Shown piece after piece: positions 13,560 through 26,306 of a stretch of DNA of 64,000 nt. The first letter of the stretch is position 1, and every line of letters begins with the position of its first letter. The DNA is from Drosophila miranda (Eukaryota > Arthropoda > Insecta > Diptera > Drosophilidae): positions 9,796,001 to 9,860,000 of the forward strand of contig NC_046674.1 in NCBI RefSeq assembly GCF_003369915.1, written 5' to 3'. The notes under the pieces are model-generated. The model was given only the letters and a program-made list of their open reading frames with translations, did not search any database and had not been told where the DNA came from. The position numbers and the translations under genes are program-made.

Positions 13560-13945
13560 AGTCTGCTCCGGCGAATCACAAAGCCCATTTGGAATAATCA
13601 ACAGGATGCTGTCATCTTCAAGATGACGAATTCCGAGAGCTACAACAAATCCTGGGTGGTGATCAATCAGTGTAGAAGGAATGCCACTTTTCTGCATCCG
13701 ACGAGTAAGCTGCTTGCGCACTATCAGATGTTCAAGCTGTTGAACGGCTACAAACCCTGGCTCCTTCGTCTCAAGTTGAATGGTTGTCAATACTTTCAGA
13801 AAAGATACAATCCCATCGGAACAATAGTCTATAATATGAGACAAGGCTTCAACAATATCAATCACAGATATCCTTATGAAGCAAGCAAGGACCTATGCCC
13901 AGTGTATTTCATATATGGCTTCACTGTTTTATCTGAGGCCTGAAA
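13560..13945 (+). pseudogene. DUF1091-family gene relic
   Basis: An open frame runs from just after an in-frame TAA at 13548 to a TGA at 13943-13945. From about 13605 it matches the layout of Drosophila DUF1091 proteins (small, cysteine-poor, usually secreted, rapidly evolving, unknown function). I see a VIFKMTNSESYNKSW segment, then QCR, NATFLHP, the hallmark NGYKPW, NGCQY, an NP-IVYN segment and NINHRYPYE. Three features suggest decay: about ten residues usually found between QCR and the NATFLHP-like strand are missing, the conserved Cys of the HxCPY motif is Tyr, and the usual C-terminal half is absent after PYE. No signal peptide precedes it in frame. Family assignment is from recalled motifs. 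The overlapping minus-strand ORF (13515-13865) is a shadow. It could instead be a small remodelled gene, but the losses favour a pseudogene. Confidence 0.6.
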
Positions 13946-15181
13946 TTCCGCGCAAGCTTCCTTCGCGTACATGAAGAAAACGATTGACTCTGATGTCTAA
14001 AAATCATCGTTTATATCGATGCAGCGACTCTGAGAAGTTTTTCTTTGAGTGCTGGCTCTTGCTGGAGCCTCAACTCGCACTCCGATTGGGGCAAAGTGCA
14101 TCGCTTCTGCTGTCTGGCTCTTTCCCGTCCGTGGAAGGTGGGCGGTGGGGCGGTGTTTCGGGGCCAGGGGGTGTCCATCAAGTGTCGCCTGTGGTGGTGC
14201 CACAAGAGGCGTTCGTCCAATGGGCGGTCATAAGCAGGCTTTCGGTAATAGACCTGTCCGAGGGCCATCGCCATCGCCATCCCGAAGCATATGTTAGACA
14301 TTTATGTCTTGCTTTTCGACACCCAGCCAATGGCCCCATCGTATCCCGTATCCCATCTCCATCTCCATCCCCATCCCCATCCCCATCCCCATTGTAGCTA
14401 CCCATCTGAAACCGCAACTAGCAAATCGCTGACGTTGGCCCTCGGCGACTATTATTACTACATTTACGACCCTGACGTCTGTTGCTGCTGCTGCTGCTGC
14501 TGCTGCGGCGGCTGCGGCTGCTGCCACTTCTGTGCTGTGGCTGCTTGCCCCTCAAGCAAGTCGGACCATAAAAATGGCATTGTAATGGGGCTTTGGAGGC
14601 GTCAACGTGCCACAACAGAGTCACTGATTGACACTTTTTATGCTGTTTCAACGGGGCTGCCGGCAAAAGTTCAATGAGTTATGATTCAGTGATGGTCGCC
14701 TTTGTACGGCCATTGTCCCAGCGCTGTCCATCGTTCAATCCTTCCAATCGACAGTCAATAGAGGGCTTAATGAGTCCTCTGACCGACCGACCGAAAGAGA
14801 AAGAGAGTGAGAGACGATGGTGGAAATTCATTAGCGTGAAGGATTCTTTTCTCGGGCATCATCCATTGTCCATTCTCGAGCCATTGTTGTACCTGTTGCA
14901 CACACGATGATTGTTTATTGATGATTGATGCTCTATGATTGATGGAACTTCGCCTCGATGGCCATTCTCCCATGATGCAGTGCCTGTAAATGTTGAATGA
15001 AATGCGAATAATACATATTTCACAATCCCCAGCATCAGCATGAGAATCTGAATCGAAATCCGAATCTGAATCGAAATCTGAATCGATGCCCGACTAGACT
15101 CATTGTCTGGCCGAGCCGTGCGATTGTGCGGCGATGCGATCTCTGCGATGTGCCAACGCCTTTTGATTTTGCTTTTCTCTA

Positions 15182-15223
15182 TACCCTGTAATCGTATAAT
15201 GTCCGGGTATATGTGATGCCGTA
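15182..15223 (+). repeat. Dispersed repeat copy B with ATACCCT/GGGTAT arms
   Basis: ATACCCT at about 15181 and GGGTAT at 15205 form inverted arms. The right part matches copy A at 13056-13077 over 19 bases with one difference. Confidence 0.45.
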
Positions 15224-17711
15224 TCCATTTCCTACTCCTATTGCACTGCTTTAGTCAGTGTTGGAAAACAGTTTAGTAACAGTCTGTAGTTTATAAATGG
15301 AAGTACTACGAATAGAAAGTGCTCTTAGAATGTGTGTTGCAAGCAGTTCAAGCAGTTAACTATCCATTATGAGGAAGAGGTATCAAACAGTCGGAATATC
15401 GATGCCATAGCCATAGCCATAGCCCCTTCTTTACTCGATTTGTTTGTGCCTCTGACGACGAAAAGGGGGCAGGCAACGCTGACTGGCGGTGTCTAAAAAT
15501 ATCAAAGCAGCACCAGCAGCAAACGACAATGCCTTTGAGGCACTCGGTCGGGCATCGGGCAACGGGCAACGGGCACATGTAAAGTAAATGCAAAATCGTC
15601 TGCGTTGTCTTTTGTTGTCTCGCCACAGTCTGCTTATCACAGGGACCCAAACATCCACATCCACACGTCCACAGCGGCAGCGACAGCGACAGCGGGAGAA
15701 ATCGTGGCTGATGCCAACAGCAACAATGAGTCAAGATGTCAACAGCAGTAGCGGCAGCAGCAACAAAAACAAGTTAATGACTAACACTAGAATGTCAATT
15801 AATGTACATCAGGCGAGTGTATCGATAAGGTGGGGTGTAGAATATACCCTCTAAAATCATTAATCGAAAGAAAATAAAACTCAGTGTTGGTAGGGCGATC
15901 CAAAAGAGACAAGCAGTGCAAGGGATAGGGCTAGGCACTGGAATGGAAAACAGTTGCAAGCAGTGAGACTATTGCCAAGCAGGCAAACCGGTGGGCCAAC
16001 TATCGAAGCAGTGTCCAAATCAAAGCAGATCAATCTGTAATAGGAAAAGAATCAGAGGAGGCACTACAAACAGTACCTACCTCTGAGATAGAGAGCACTC
16101 TCCTGGTCTACCCCCGAGACTGTCTCGAGCCTGCCCCCGAGGCAATGCAATTATCGAATCAAAGTTGAACCCCGTCCAACTGGTGGAGCGGCAGTGGGGC
16201 AAACGGGGGCGGGCGAGGGGGCTGACGCTGACTGTCGCTGACTGTCGCACATATTACGTATACGACACGTGCACTGTTTGAGCAGAGAACAGAACAGAAC
16301 TCGAACCGCATGCATATGCATGCATTTTATTTATTTAATTGCCACACAATTTATTTATAAATGCAGACAGACAGCTCACAGCCTTGGCACGATCGCATCG
16401 ATCGGATCAATCGATCCCCCCATCGATTGGCGATCCCACAAATGCCCCATCGTCCATCGCCCATCGCCTGACCACCGCACCAGGTGGCACACAAAAAGCC
16501 AACCTGCAGACAAGACCTAGAATTCGCAATACCCAAAAAAAAATACGACTATACGTCAGCACATATTAGATTATCAACATAAACAAAATGTTCCGTCTCG
16601 CCGTATGTGTACACATTAATATTTGTTGTATCTTTGTATTTTGTTGTTGTTGTTGTTTTTGGCTACTTTTCGTGAATTTTGTGTTTCATTGTATGCCGAA
16701 AAGAATAAGCAAATACACGGAGTAGACGGTGCAAAGAGGCTACACAGAGACTGCGACTGCGACGGCGACTGCGACGGCGACGGCGACCAAGTGCCAGTTT
16801 TGGGTGAATTGCGGTTTTTTTTTTGGTTTTTTTTTTCTACTGGTGGGTTTTCGGGGGAGGCTATGGGGCAATGGGGCTGGGCTGTGGTGCTGGCTCTTGG
16901 TAACCGCAGGTAGGTCGCCAGACATTGCCATACGTGAGGAGGAAGTGGAGGGAGTGGGAGGGTGGGGGAGAGCGCGAGACCCGCGTGCCAGACCTCCGAC
17001 CAGACCCAGACCGCTGTCGCTGCCACTGTCTCTGCCAGTGACGGCGGGGGCCAGACAATGTTAATTAGCACTTCATGATAAGTTGTCTCAATTGTCGGCA
17101 AGGCAGTGCACAGCGGCAGCGGGGGTGGTGTGTTGCGGTTAACGGAAGGGAGAGAGTGAGTGGTTCGATGGGGCGGTGGGGCGGTGCGGGGGGGACTGTA
17201 CAAAACATTCGATTAACAACAAAATTGTAGACATGCTAATACATTTTCGAGTTGCTATTTTAAAACAAAGCACAGAAAAACAGAAAGAAAACCTCAAAAA
17301 AAGAATGTCACATGTGATTCATATCATTAAAAATAAAATAAACACAAATAAAGCTGCATAAATAAATTTAATTAACGTGCGGTTGTCGGTACACACACAC
17401 CGCACACCCGCCTTAAGCCCCCAGTCCCCAGTCCCCACAGACCCCCGCCCCGCCCCACCACTATACCGTCTGGCAGTTTAATTTCTTGGACTTTGGACGG
17501 CGGCTCGGCTCAGAAAAGGCAGTAAGCAACAAAAAAAAAAGTCGGCAAACAGCAAAGCCACACACAAACACAACACAACACAACACAATACTCGGCAAAA
17601 CCACAGAATCGAGTGACAATGAGCTAGCCAAAATTCCGCTTAAAATAAATATTTATTAGCGTGAAATTTGGTACGAAACAAATAAGCGCCTAAAACCAGA
17701 ACGAAAGTCTA

Positions 17712-17963
17712 GTTCCCTCTAGGAACCCAAGCGACGGCACAGGCGATACATTACGTGCACATTTTGATGGAGTTTTTGTAGTACTGTTTCCATGGGGGTT
17801 TATGGTATGCCCCCATGGGCACCCCGCGGTGCCCAGATCCTGGTGGGGATCTGCAAGTTTCTCGGGTGGAAAGAGACAGGTAGGTCCAAGAGTAGGGTTT
17901 TGGCCGAAGTTCGTAATACCAAAAATTGTATGACAAAGTAATACACAGTTACTGTCATACAAT
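17712..17963. other. Cluster of consecutive perfect hairpins
   Basis: Five inverted repeats follow one another in 252 bases. (1) GTTCC/GGAAC, 17712-17716 with 17722-17726. (2) CCATGGGGG/CCCCCATGG, 17790-17798 with 17810-17818, 11-base loop. (3) GGGCACC/GGTGCCC, 17817-17823 with 17828-17834, 4-base loop. (4) CAGATCC/GGATCTG, 17834-17840 with 17847-17853, 6-base loop. (5) ATTGTATGAC/GTCATACAAT, 17925-17934 with 17954-17963, extended inward by AGTAA/TTACT. Hairpins 2, 3 and 4 abut end to end. Hairpin 5 is long enough to resemble a short foldback. I cannot assign a class: structured non-coding RNA, end of a foldback element and chance are all open. The minus-strand ORF over it (17690-18043) is Cys/Pro-rich and looks non-coding. 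Confidence 0.6.
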
Positions 17964-18779
17964 GTCGTGTGTCGTGCCTTGCACTCGTGGCAGCAACATG
18001 TATGACAGTTAATGTGCATCGCACGACTCTCCCAATCTCCCACTCTCCCACTCTCCCACTCTCTCTCTCTCTCTATCTCTCAGTGCATTTCCCATGACGA
18101 TTTATGCTCTAGCTTTCCCGCTCTTTGGCCCTCTCTCACTCTCTTGAAATTATGCTACATTAACAGCTGTGCTTTAACAGCAGCCGCTTCCACACGTTCC
18201 CACTCCCCCCCCCCACGGAAGCATTAACCCCGTCGTTCCAATCCATTCCGTTCCGCTTCCAACCGTTTCACGCTCAGGCTTTGCTCCAAAGAAAGTTTTC
18301 ATGCTCTCTTGCGCCGCAACAGCACATTTTGTGCTGTTTCTTGTGCGATTTGGCGTTCGCGCTTCGCGGATTTATGCTGCGGCGACTCTCATCATCAAAA
18401 CCCAAAAAATTCTCAAACGTTGCGGACGCGTGTGTCGTGTGTGGATCCACAAAGAGGTCCCTCCGTGAGAAAACTCTACCGTTTCGAAAGGGGGGGAAAC
18501 AATAAATGCTGCCGCAGAAGCAGAGGCAGAAACAGAAACAGAGAATGTTTGTCCATCTTTGTCCTCCCACCACCCTCTATTTATCTGTCTCTCTCGCGCT
18601 CTCTGTTTGCGGGTGCGGGCGTGAATGTGTGTTTGTGCCTTAATTTGAAATAAAAATCAATCAAAAGCAGAGAGCAATAGAAATACAACAAAACCAAAAG
18701 CAAAGACAATAACAAAAACAACATTCACGTAGCGGCAGCATCGTTACGTCATGGCCGACGCCGGCGTCGTGCAGTAGCA

Positions 18780-20126
18780 GCAGCAGCAGCAGCGACCAGC
18801 TTTTGTTGTTGCTGTTGTTGTGCGTTGGCATACTTCAACGGCAGTTCATCCTCTCTCCGCTCCGCGCGTCTCTCTCTCGCTCACGAGTGCTAGTGTGTGT
18901 AAATCAGACAATTGTTTTTGCGCTTTTCGCAAGGGGAGCGGACCAGCAGCAGCAGCAGCAGCAGCAGCGGGAACGAGAGCAACAGGGAAACCAGCAAACG
19001 ATAATTATTAAAATAAAACGTAAAAACCAAGAGACAGACAGACAGCAGCCACCAGAGAGAGACGCTCCGCTCTCTCAACAGCAGCAGCAGCAGCAGCAGC
19101 AAAAACAAGCAACACAAGCAGTGGGGCGGCTCTCTCTCACTCTCTCCATCTAACAGCAACTCGACGAGAAAGCTTCAGCCCGTTCCACAACCATTGCGTT
19201 CCACTGCTAACAGAGGGAGAGAGCTTACAGAGAAGAGCTTACAGAGTGCTGTAAGCAGTGCCTGCCAGCCAGATTGCCGCTATCGTGGCCGTCTGTTCGA
19301 TTCCGTGGTCGCACTCGTTTTTGTCGTTTCGTTCGGTGCGGCGGTTGCTTTCCAACCAAAATTAAGCAGTAGAAACAAGCAGTGAAAAGCAGCAACACAA
19401 ATATATCTACAACTAATCGCAAACAAAATATCAGCCACAAATGCAACCAATATTTTTTTTTAAGTAACCATTTTTTTTATTAACTGTGAAAAGAAAAAAA
19501 AACAAACAAACATATGCAGAAAATAAATAGCAGCAAATAAACAGAAGATACAACTACAGTTACAGATACATCAGCAGCTACACAACACACAGATATACAA
19601 CACTCACACACACACACACACACAGCCAGCGTTCCTGTACTCAAAAGCATTCCTAATCGCCGCAAAAAAATACATAAATAAAATATAATAACACAAAAAA
19701 AAAGAGAGAAAGAAAGAAAGAAAAAACACAACAACAAAGCAAGTAAAAACCAATGCAAAAAGGGGAAATTATCAACACAGCCGAGAACACAGCAGCACAA
19801 AAAAAGAAAGAAATAATGCGTAAAAACAATTAATTAAAATGCACATAAAACACGAGTAAAAGCCACAACAAAAGAGAAGAAAAATCCTGTAAATAAATTT
19901 CATGGCTTAGAAAAATTAAACGTTCAAAAGTGTGACCAAAACAAGTGTCGAAAAAAGAGAAAAAACGAGCGAATAATTGAAGCAAAATTTAGGAAATTTT
20001 AGAGGAATTCCTAAATCAATCTAAATCTAAATCTAAATCTATACAAAACAAAACAAGTTAGAACTAAAATAGTTAAACAAAATTGAACCCAAAAATATAA
20101 AACTAAAGGCCAAAATTCAGCAAAAG
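18780..20126 (+). other. Probable untranslated 5' leader exon
   Basis: From about 18.8 to 20.13 kb the plus strand changes to a long A/C-rich sequence (CAACA, AACAAA, ACACA) interspersed with CAGCAG runs, the usual composition of long Drosophila 5' leaders. It ends in a good donor, CAAAAG|GTAAGCC, with the last exon base at 20126. No long ORF is present, only short upstream ORFs. GAGA/CTCT tracts near 18850-18880 and 19125-19145 are compatible with a GAGA-factor promoter, but I cannot place a start site. The natural target is the coding exon at 36367. However, direct splicing gives no in-frame ATG (a stop lies at 20084-20086), so another small coding exon would be needed between them. Confidence 0.35.
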
Positions 20127-22082
20127 GTAAGCCGCAAAAACAAAAAAGCAAACCCCCTTCTCCACCGACAGTCCATCCATCCATCCATCAGGGACGAACA
20201 TCGTTTCATTCATAAGGGAGCCCCACTGTTAATTATACGCTATTCATAGGCCGATACGATACGCGATCTGCTCTCTATAAATCGCATTCCGGCGACTTCC
20301 TGTCAACACACACCCCAACCCCACCCCCTCGCTGAACCCACCCTCTCGAGACCGAAAGAAAAACAATAAAAATTCATTAAAAAAAAAACACACGCACACA
20401 CACGCGCGAAAAAAGAGAAAGAGATACAAAATCCAGTCAAAAAAAAACTGTCTACTGTCCCCTGTCCACAGAAATGCAATAAATTCTGAAATCAGCGATG
20501 GTATGTGGCCACTGGCCACTGGCCACACTATCTCGGGGGGAATAACGAAACGAAGAGATACAGATACACAGTCATCTCTTCAAAAAGATAGATTCCCCGC
20601 CATTCTACAGTGTAGTATCGTAGATACAATATCTTGTATATAGAAACCAACAAAAAAGCGAATATAAAACATTTGTTTTAAAGCATTTTTGAATGCTTTT
20701 AAAACCCTTTAATATTTGTGTGTTTTGTGGCTGTCATAAAAAGTGTTGTAATAAATTAGCAGACGGGACGGTAGGGGACGGAAGTCGAGGGAAATACACG
20801 CCATACCAAAGATATAGATACTAGATACATTTTGGGTGGGATCGGATTGGTTCGTGGTCTCTTATGAAGGCTTTGTCCAAACAATTTTTGTATAATTTAT
20901 GGTTTCTGGTCTTTCAAAAAGGTCTCATACAAATTCGTTGGAAACGCTCTTTGAAAACCTTTTTGCAAAGGAATTTGATTCATTTTGTTAATGCCCAAAC
21001 ATTCCTTGGATGATTTATAGGTTCTCTTAAGAGAATTAGATCTATTATGATCATTCTTAGATATTCGCTTACTATTGAAGTCTTCCTGTTGCTCACGAAT
21101 TGCCTGAAACGAAACAAACGCTTTATATTTATGGTAGATAGGGCAAAACTTGAGAATAAGTTGATTTAAGCAGAAATCTAGTGTAAATCTTCACGTTTCC
21201 TGCCTTTGAACTATACCTAAACAAGCATTAAATACAGTTTAGAGATTCGTTGGCTTAGATTAAGACATTTGAAGCATCGTTTAGGCCCAAGCATTTCTCA
21301 GAAGAAGTTTTATTTGTATTTATTTCGGAGTTCCACCAAAACAAAGCAGAACAAAACCAAGTCAAAGTCGCGTGTGGCACTCTACCCACCTTTTCTCCTA
21401 CTCTCTCTCTCTCTCTGTCTCTCTGTCTCTCTCTGTCTCTCTCTCTGAGAGCAGTAGGCAAATCACTTCCGTTCAATGAACCCATGCGTAAGCGTAAGCC
21501 AAGAGCTCCATCAGCCGTGGCTCTGTGGCTCCTCTTGGTGGCGAGTATTGCCTTGGCTTTAGCTCTGGTTCTATGGCTCTGTGGCTCTGTGCCTCTGCCT
21601 CTTGTCCCACCCCACTACACCGGTCTCACACTCGTGTGTGAGCCTCTGCCTCTGCCTGTGCCTCAGAGTCTTAGTCGTAGTCTCAGCTTTTTTCTGCTCT
21701 TTGCTTTGCACATAGATATTGTCTCACACTCACACTCGCACTCACACAGCGAAACACTCGCACACAGAGAGTGGCAGTGGCAGTGGCAGTGGGGTGAGTG
21801 GAGGGGGGTAGTGGTGAGGAGGGGACACTCGCATGGAACACCAAAGCGTAGAAGAGTTCTCGCTGCTTTGTCGTTTACCTTCCACCTTCTACCTGCCCCA
21901 AAGCCCCTCTTGCCTCAACCCTTTTCCCTTCAACAGCTTCGGGGCTCGGGCAGCTCTTTCTTCGTGAAAGAAGAAATGGGGGAATGCCAAGCATAAGAAT
22001 GTTACGCATACGCCCTGCCGGAGACCCCGAAAGAGCCCCCCAAGAGCGTTCCCTCTTCTACTGCTACCACAAACATTCCCGC

Positions 22083-22201
22083 ACTGCTTCTTGACATGAT
22101 CTGATGCAATCCACTGCTTGTTTGGCTATTCAACTGCTTAGAGACTGAATCCTAGATCTCTAAACTGCTTGACAGGCTGATCTAATGCTTGCACTGCTTA
22201 T
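22083..22201 (-). repeat. AAGCAGT motif cluster (minus orientation)
   Basis: Five copies of ACTGCTT (AAGCAGT on the minus strand) in about 120 bases, all in one orientation, with unrelated sequence between. A further group of four lies at about 23270-23340. See the finding on the dispersed motif. Confidence 0.75.
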
Positions 22202-23269
22202 CAACACATTCAATTTATACACAAATGACTGCAAAAATCAACAAATTTTAATAAATTAATACATATTTCGCATAAAATAATACGAATTTGGCATAAATAA
22301 AAGTTTAAATTAAAAGTTCATGAGAAAATCGAGTAGAAATCGAGCGAAAGAAGAAGAAACAGAAGCTCGACTGACAAGTTAATTAATCGAAAGCTAATTA
22401 AACAGCTGACGGCTGAAGGAGAGTAAGAGGGAGACCCTCAAGCACTCTCTCTCTCTCTCTCCCTCTCACACGAAATCAAGGTCTTTTGTTTTTTTTTTTT
22501 GCGCCATAGTCCGTCTCCCTCTGTCGCTTATCAAGCGTCTGGTCCGGTCTGGTCTGGTCTGTGCGGCGGGTTCTTCGGTCTCCGTCTGGGTCTGGGCGTG
22601 AGGTCTGGGCTCTGTATGGTTCTGCGTCTGTTCTTTGGCTTCTGGAGAGCCGAATGCACGGCGGGATGGTGGTGGAACGGAGGGAGGGTAAAGTCAAGTC
22701 AAGAGTAACGTCTTATCATGAATTTCTGCTGAAAAGAGTCCACAGCCGGCGCACACAGAACAGAGATAGGAGCCCATGGACTTGAGCACCTGTCCGTCGC
22801 AGCAGGCAGCGACGTCAAACACAGCGTCAACCCGCGCCACCCACATGACCAGGCACCGCACCGCACCGCAACGCCGCAGCAACAGAACACGAGATTAGAG
22901 CCGCTGCCGAATGACGACTGACTACTGACGACTGACGAGCGACAACATTCCCCAAGGTCATTATTTGGCAGTGCAACAGAGAGCTCAAGCACCAGCCCCA
23001 GCCCCAGCTCCAGCTCCTCCTGTCTCTCAGTCTCTCTGTGAACCGTGATTCCTGTCCAGATAATCACGTGCCGCCTCGTGAAGCATTGGTCAACGCACCC
23101 TCAAAAATCAGCCGCTGATCTTCATCTGAGCGCCTCAAGGGAGGCAAGAGAGAGGTCACATCTCTCTGTCTGTGTCTGTGGAATGATGGGGTCTCATGGA
23201 ATACCCATACCCTTATTTTTACCGGCATTACCGGCACTCCAGAGCCCAGTGGATGCTTTTCATGTTTAC

Positions 23270-23340
23270 ACTGCTTCTTCTTCGAGGGAATCTACTGCTT
23301 CTCAAACTGCTACTGCTTGTTTCGCACACTGCTTCTCAGC
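23270..23340 (-). repeat. AAGCAGT motif cluster (minus orientation)
   Basis: Four copies of ACTGCTT (minus-strand AAGCAGT) within about 70 bases, same orientation as the cluster 1.1 kb upstream. Confidence 0.7.
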
Positions 23341-24959
23341 TAATAGTATCCTACACATATTTCAAGATTCCTAAACTTTATACCGGTTAAATCTTCTGCT
23401 TCTTAGAAGGATCTACTGTAAATGAGGTTAGGAACATTGGCAATGAAACACTGGCATGTTTGCTGAATGAAAAGTCAACAACCACACCACTTTTTGGGCA
23501 TACCCGCTTGCATGCCACTCTCTACTCTACTCTCGTCTATTCTCTGTATAAAAAGCGAATCATTAGAGTTCATAATCAACTCTACACACATACACACGGT
23601 CAGTGGAACACACTGGAACACCCATACACCCGTCCATTCATGTTCCAATCGGAATCAGTCCCGGCGGTCGCTCTGTCGATCCGTCGGTTGTTGTCTGGGT
23701 CGAAGTCTGAAATTTTTTTTTGTGTTTCATTTCGTTTCGTTTTTACTGTTTCTCTTGATTGTTGTTACTACTTTTCTGTGTGTGTGTGTGTGTGTTCGTT
23801 TTGGTCGTTTTTTATTTGTTTTTTGTTTTTGGTTTTTTGTTTTTGTTTCTGCCATTTGCTGTTGCCTTTTTTCCATTGTTTTCGTTGTCTTTTGGCGACT
23901 TTTCTACAGACATCGCGATTCCGAAATGTACGATAGTATGGGTATATTTTGATCTGCGTCTTTTCTGATTTTGTTGCCTTATCGAGAGGGAACGGAGCAG
24001 GGCACCGTTCGTCTCCTCGATATCCGGCAGAGATGCGCCAGAGACATTTTCTCCAAGCGCAAAAGCCGAAGATGCTAATTTCCAAAGAGTTTCTATAAAT
24101 TATAAATTATGAATATCTGCTGGAGTGTGTGGGGGCTTTCTTTTGTCTAAAGTCTATACGTATTTCCAGCTATCGTCACAGAAGAGGAGACGAATAGTGT
24201 GGAATTCTCTCGTGGTCTCGTATTCGTAATCGTATTCATAGTTCCAAAGGCGAAAAACGAAAAACGAAAAGCGAAAAGCGAACCGAACACCGTAACAACC
24301 GGACAGACCAGACAGGCTGAAAAATCGCTAATCGATTGTGACATGCGGTCTTTGCCTGATTTCTGATGCCAATTCGATGCGATTCCAAGAGTCCCCCAAG
24401 AGAGGGAGGAATATAGATAGAGAGACGGAGAGAGAGCGGTTGATAGAAAGATTAAAGAGAGGCTGAGATTCTAAAGATTAAAAGACGGCGAGAAGCAGAA
24501 GCAGAAACAGCAGGAGATTATGTAATAAAAATAAAAATAAAGCCGGCTTTGATTGACTTTTTGTCTTCCTGCCTCCATCGGGGCCAATCGGGTCGCCAAT
24601 CAGCAACTCCTCAAACAAGCCTCTCTCCCCCTTTCCGTCCCCCACCGCCTCCCATCCCTTCTATCTCTCTCTCGGGGGTCGCGGTTCGGGTATGTAAATC
24701 GTAATCCGTCCCAGTGTCTGACTTCTGAATATATTCCCAATCTCTCTCTCTTTCCCATACAATGTATACATATCTGTATATTAGTTTGAGTGTAGGTGTG
24801 CGCGTGTAGGCGTTACAATGATTAGCAAATCTGGACACCAAAATCCAGACAGAATGAAATCCGGAAAGACAAGAGCCAGACGATAGACGGAAAAGAATTT
24901 CTCAGCTGAGCAGAGGCGAGAGAGAAGAATCAGTTCAAATGGAAACAGTGGGAAGAAAC

Positions 24960-25060
24960 AGTGCGAAGAAGCAGTGGGGGAAGCAGTGTAAACATAAATA
25001 GTGCTAGGAAGCAGAAGAAACAGCCATCGAAAGCAGTGCAGAGAAGCAGTTCTCAATACC
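24960..25060 (+). repeat. AAGCAGT motif cluster (plus orientation)
   Basis: Four AAGCAGT copies in about 100 bases, accompanied by two AAACAGTG variants, all on the plus strand. Confidence 0.7.
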
Positions 25061-26229
25061 CTAAGACTCTCTTTCAGATTAAAATGGGGGTTTTGCCTTT
25101 GGGGCAGTGGAAATTCATAGTTAATATTTTGCTGATCCCAGAATCTTCCAAAAACGTACCACAAAACCCATTTATTTGCTGTAATTTTCCACTTCATGGT
25201 TGGCTCTGCCATTGGAATCCCATAAAAAAGCACCTGATTATGCAGTTTAGTTTTTCAAAACGAAGAATCAGCAGGAAATTGGACGAACAAAACTATTGCA
25301 TTTTGTTCGGGGCGGGGGGTGGGGGGGGGCTTCTATTTCGAAAGGGAAATCTGAGTTTTTAGATAAAGCAAAACATTCTTTATTTCGAATAAAAGGAGGA
25401 GGCACCCAGTGGCTTCCAGTGGCTCCCAGTGGCACCCAGTGGCACCCGTTCGTTATCTGTCACACACCTGTAATGGGAGTGCATTTCATGAGAAAATCAT
25501 CCGAAGCAGAAACCAGAACCTCACAAGACGACGCAGTCGGAAGGGAAAAGGTGTCTGATTACACGGTATCACGGCATTACGGTATCACGGTACCCGACCC
25601 TGACTTGTGCCACGTCATGCCACCACTGCAGCGGTGCCTGAGAGGCGCAGAGAGGGGCGGGAGAGGTCGAAAGATAAGCGAAGGGAGGCCCCAGACATCA
25701 GCGGATGCTCGAAGCCAGAAAGGGGTGCGCGGGGTAGGCAGCAGTTTCTGATAAGCGGCAAGCAGCCTCTCTCCATCATCGAAAAATGTGGGCCTAGAAA
25801 CGGAAGCTGACTATCGCAGAAGCACAGCCACAGCCACAGCAGCAGCAGCAGCAGCAGCGGATCTCTCTGTCTGGCTGAAGAACACCAGACACTTGACTCC
25901 GCTGCTACCCCCCCCCCTCCTCCCCCGCTCCAACATGCTGTGCCTTGCTGCCACAACAATAGAATCGTTTGCTTCTTGGAAATTTGTCTCGACAATCGGC
26001 AGACCAGACCCCTGGCTCGGAAGAACTCGGCCCCGTGGATTCTTCTCTCGCTATCTCTCTTCGTGTTTCTTTTTTTTTGTATTTTTGACTTGGCCAAAAG
26101 CCACGCCCCCATAAATTAAGGCTTTCGAGAGAGGGGGGAGAAGGAGCAGCGGAATGGACAGGTAGGAAGGAGAGACCTCCTTTGGCCTACATTTTGTGAG
26201 GCACGAGAGAAGCGAAGCGAAACGAAACG

Positions 26230-26268
26230 ACACACACACACACACACACACACTACATATACCTATAT

Positions 26269-26306
<38 letters not shown>
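26230..26306. repeat. Inverted (CA)n / (GT)n microsatellite pair
   Basis: About eleven CA units (26230-26252) are followed by an 18-base spacer containing ACATATACCTATATGA and then about 18 GT units (from 26271). The two arms are perfect complements, so this microsatellite can form a hairpin of more than 20 base pairs. The spacer itself is partly palindromic (ATATA/TATAT). Confidence 0.85.

Noticed and set aside
24781..25233. 150-codon minus-strand ORF with hydrophobic stretches
   Set aside because: No family resemblance, and it overlaps an AAGCAGT cluster that dictates part of its composition.
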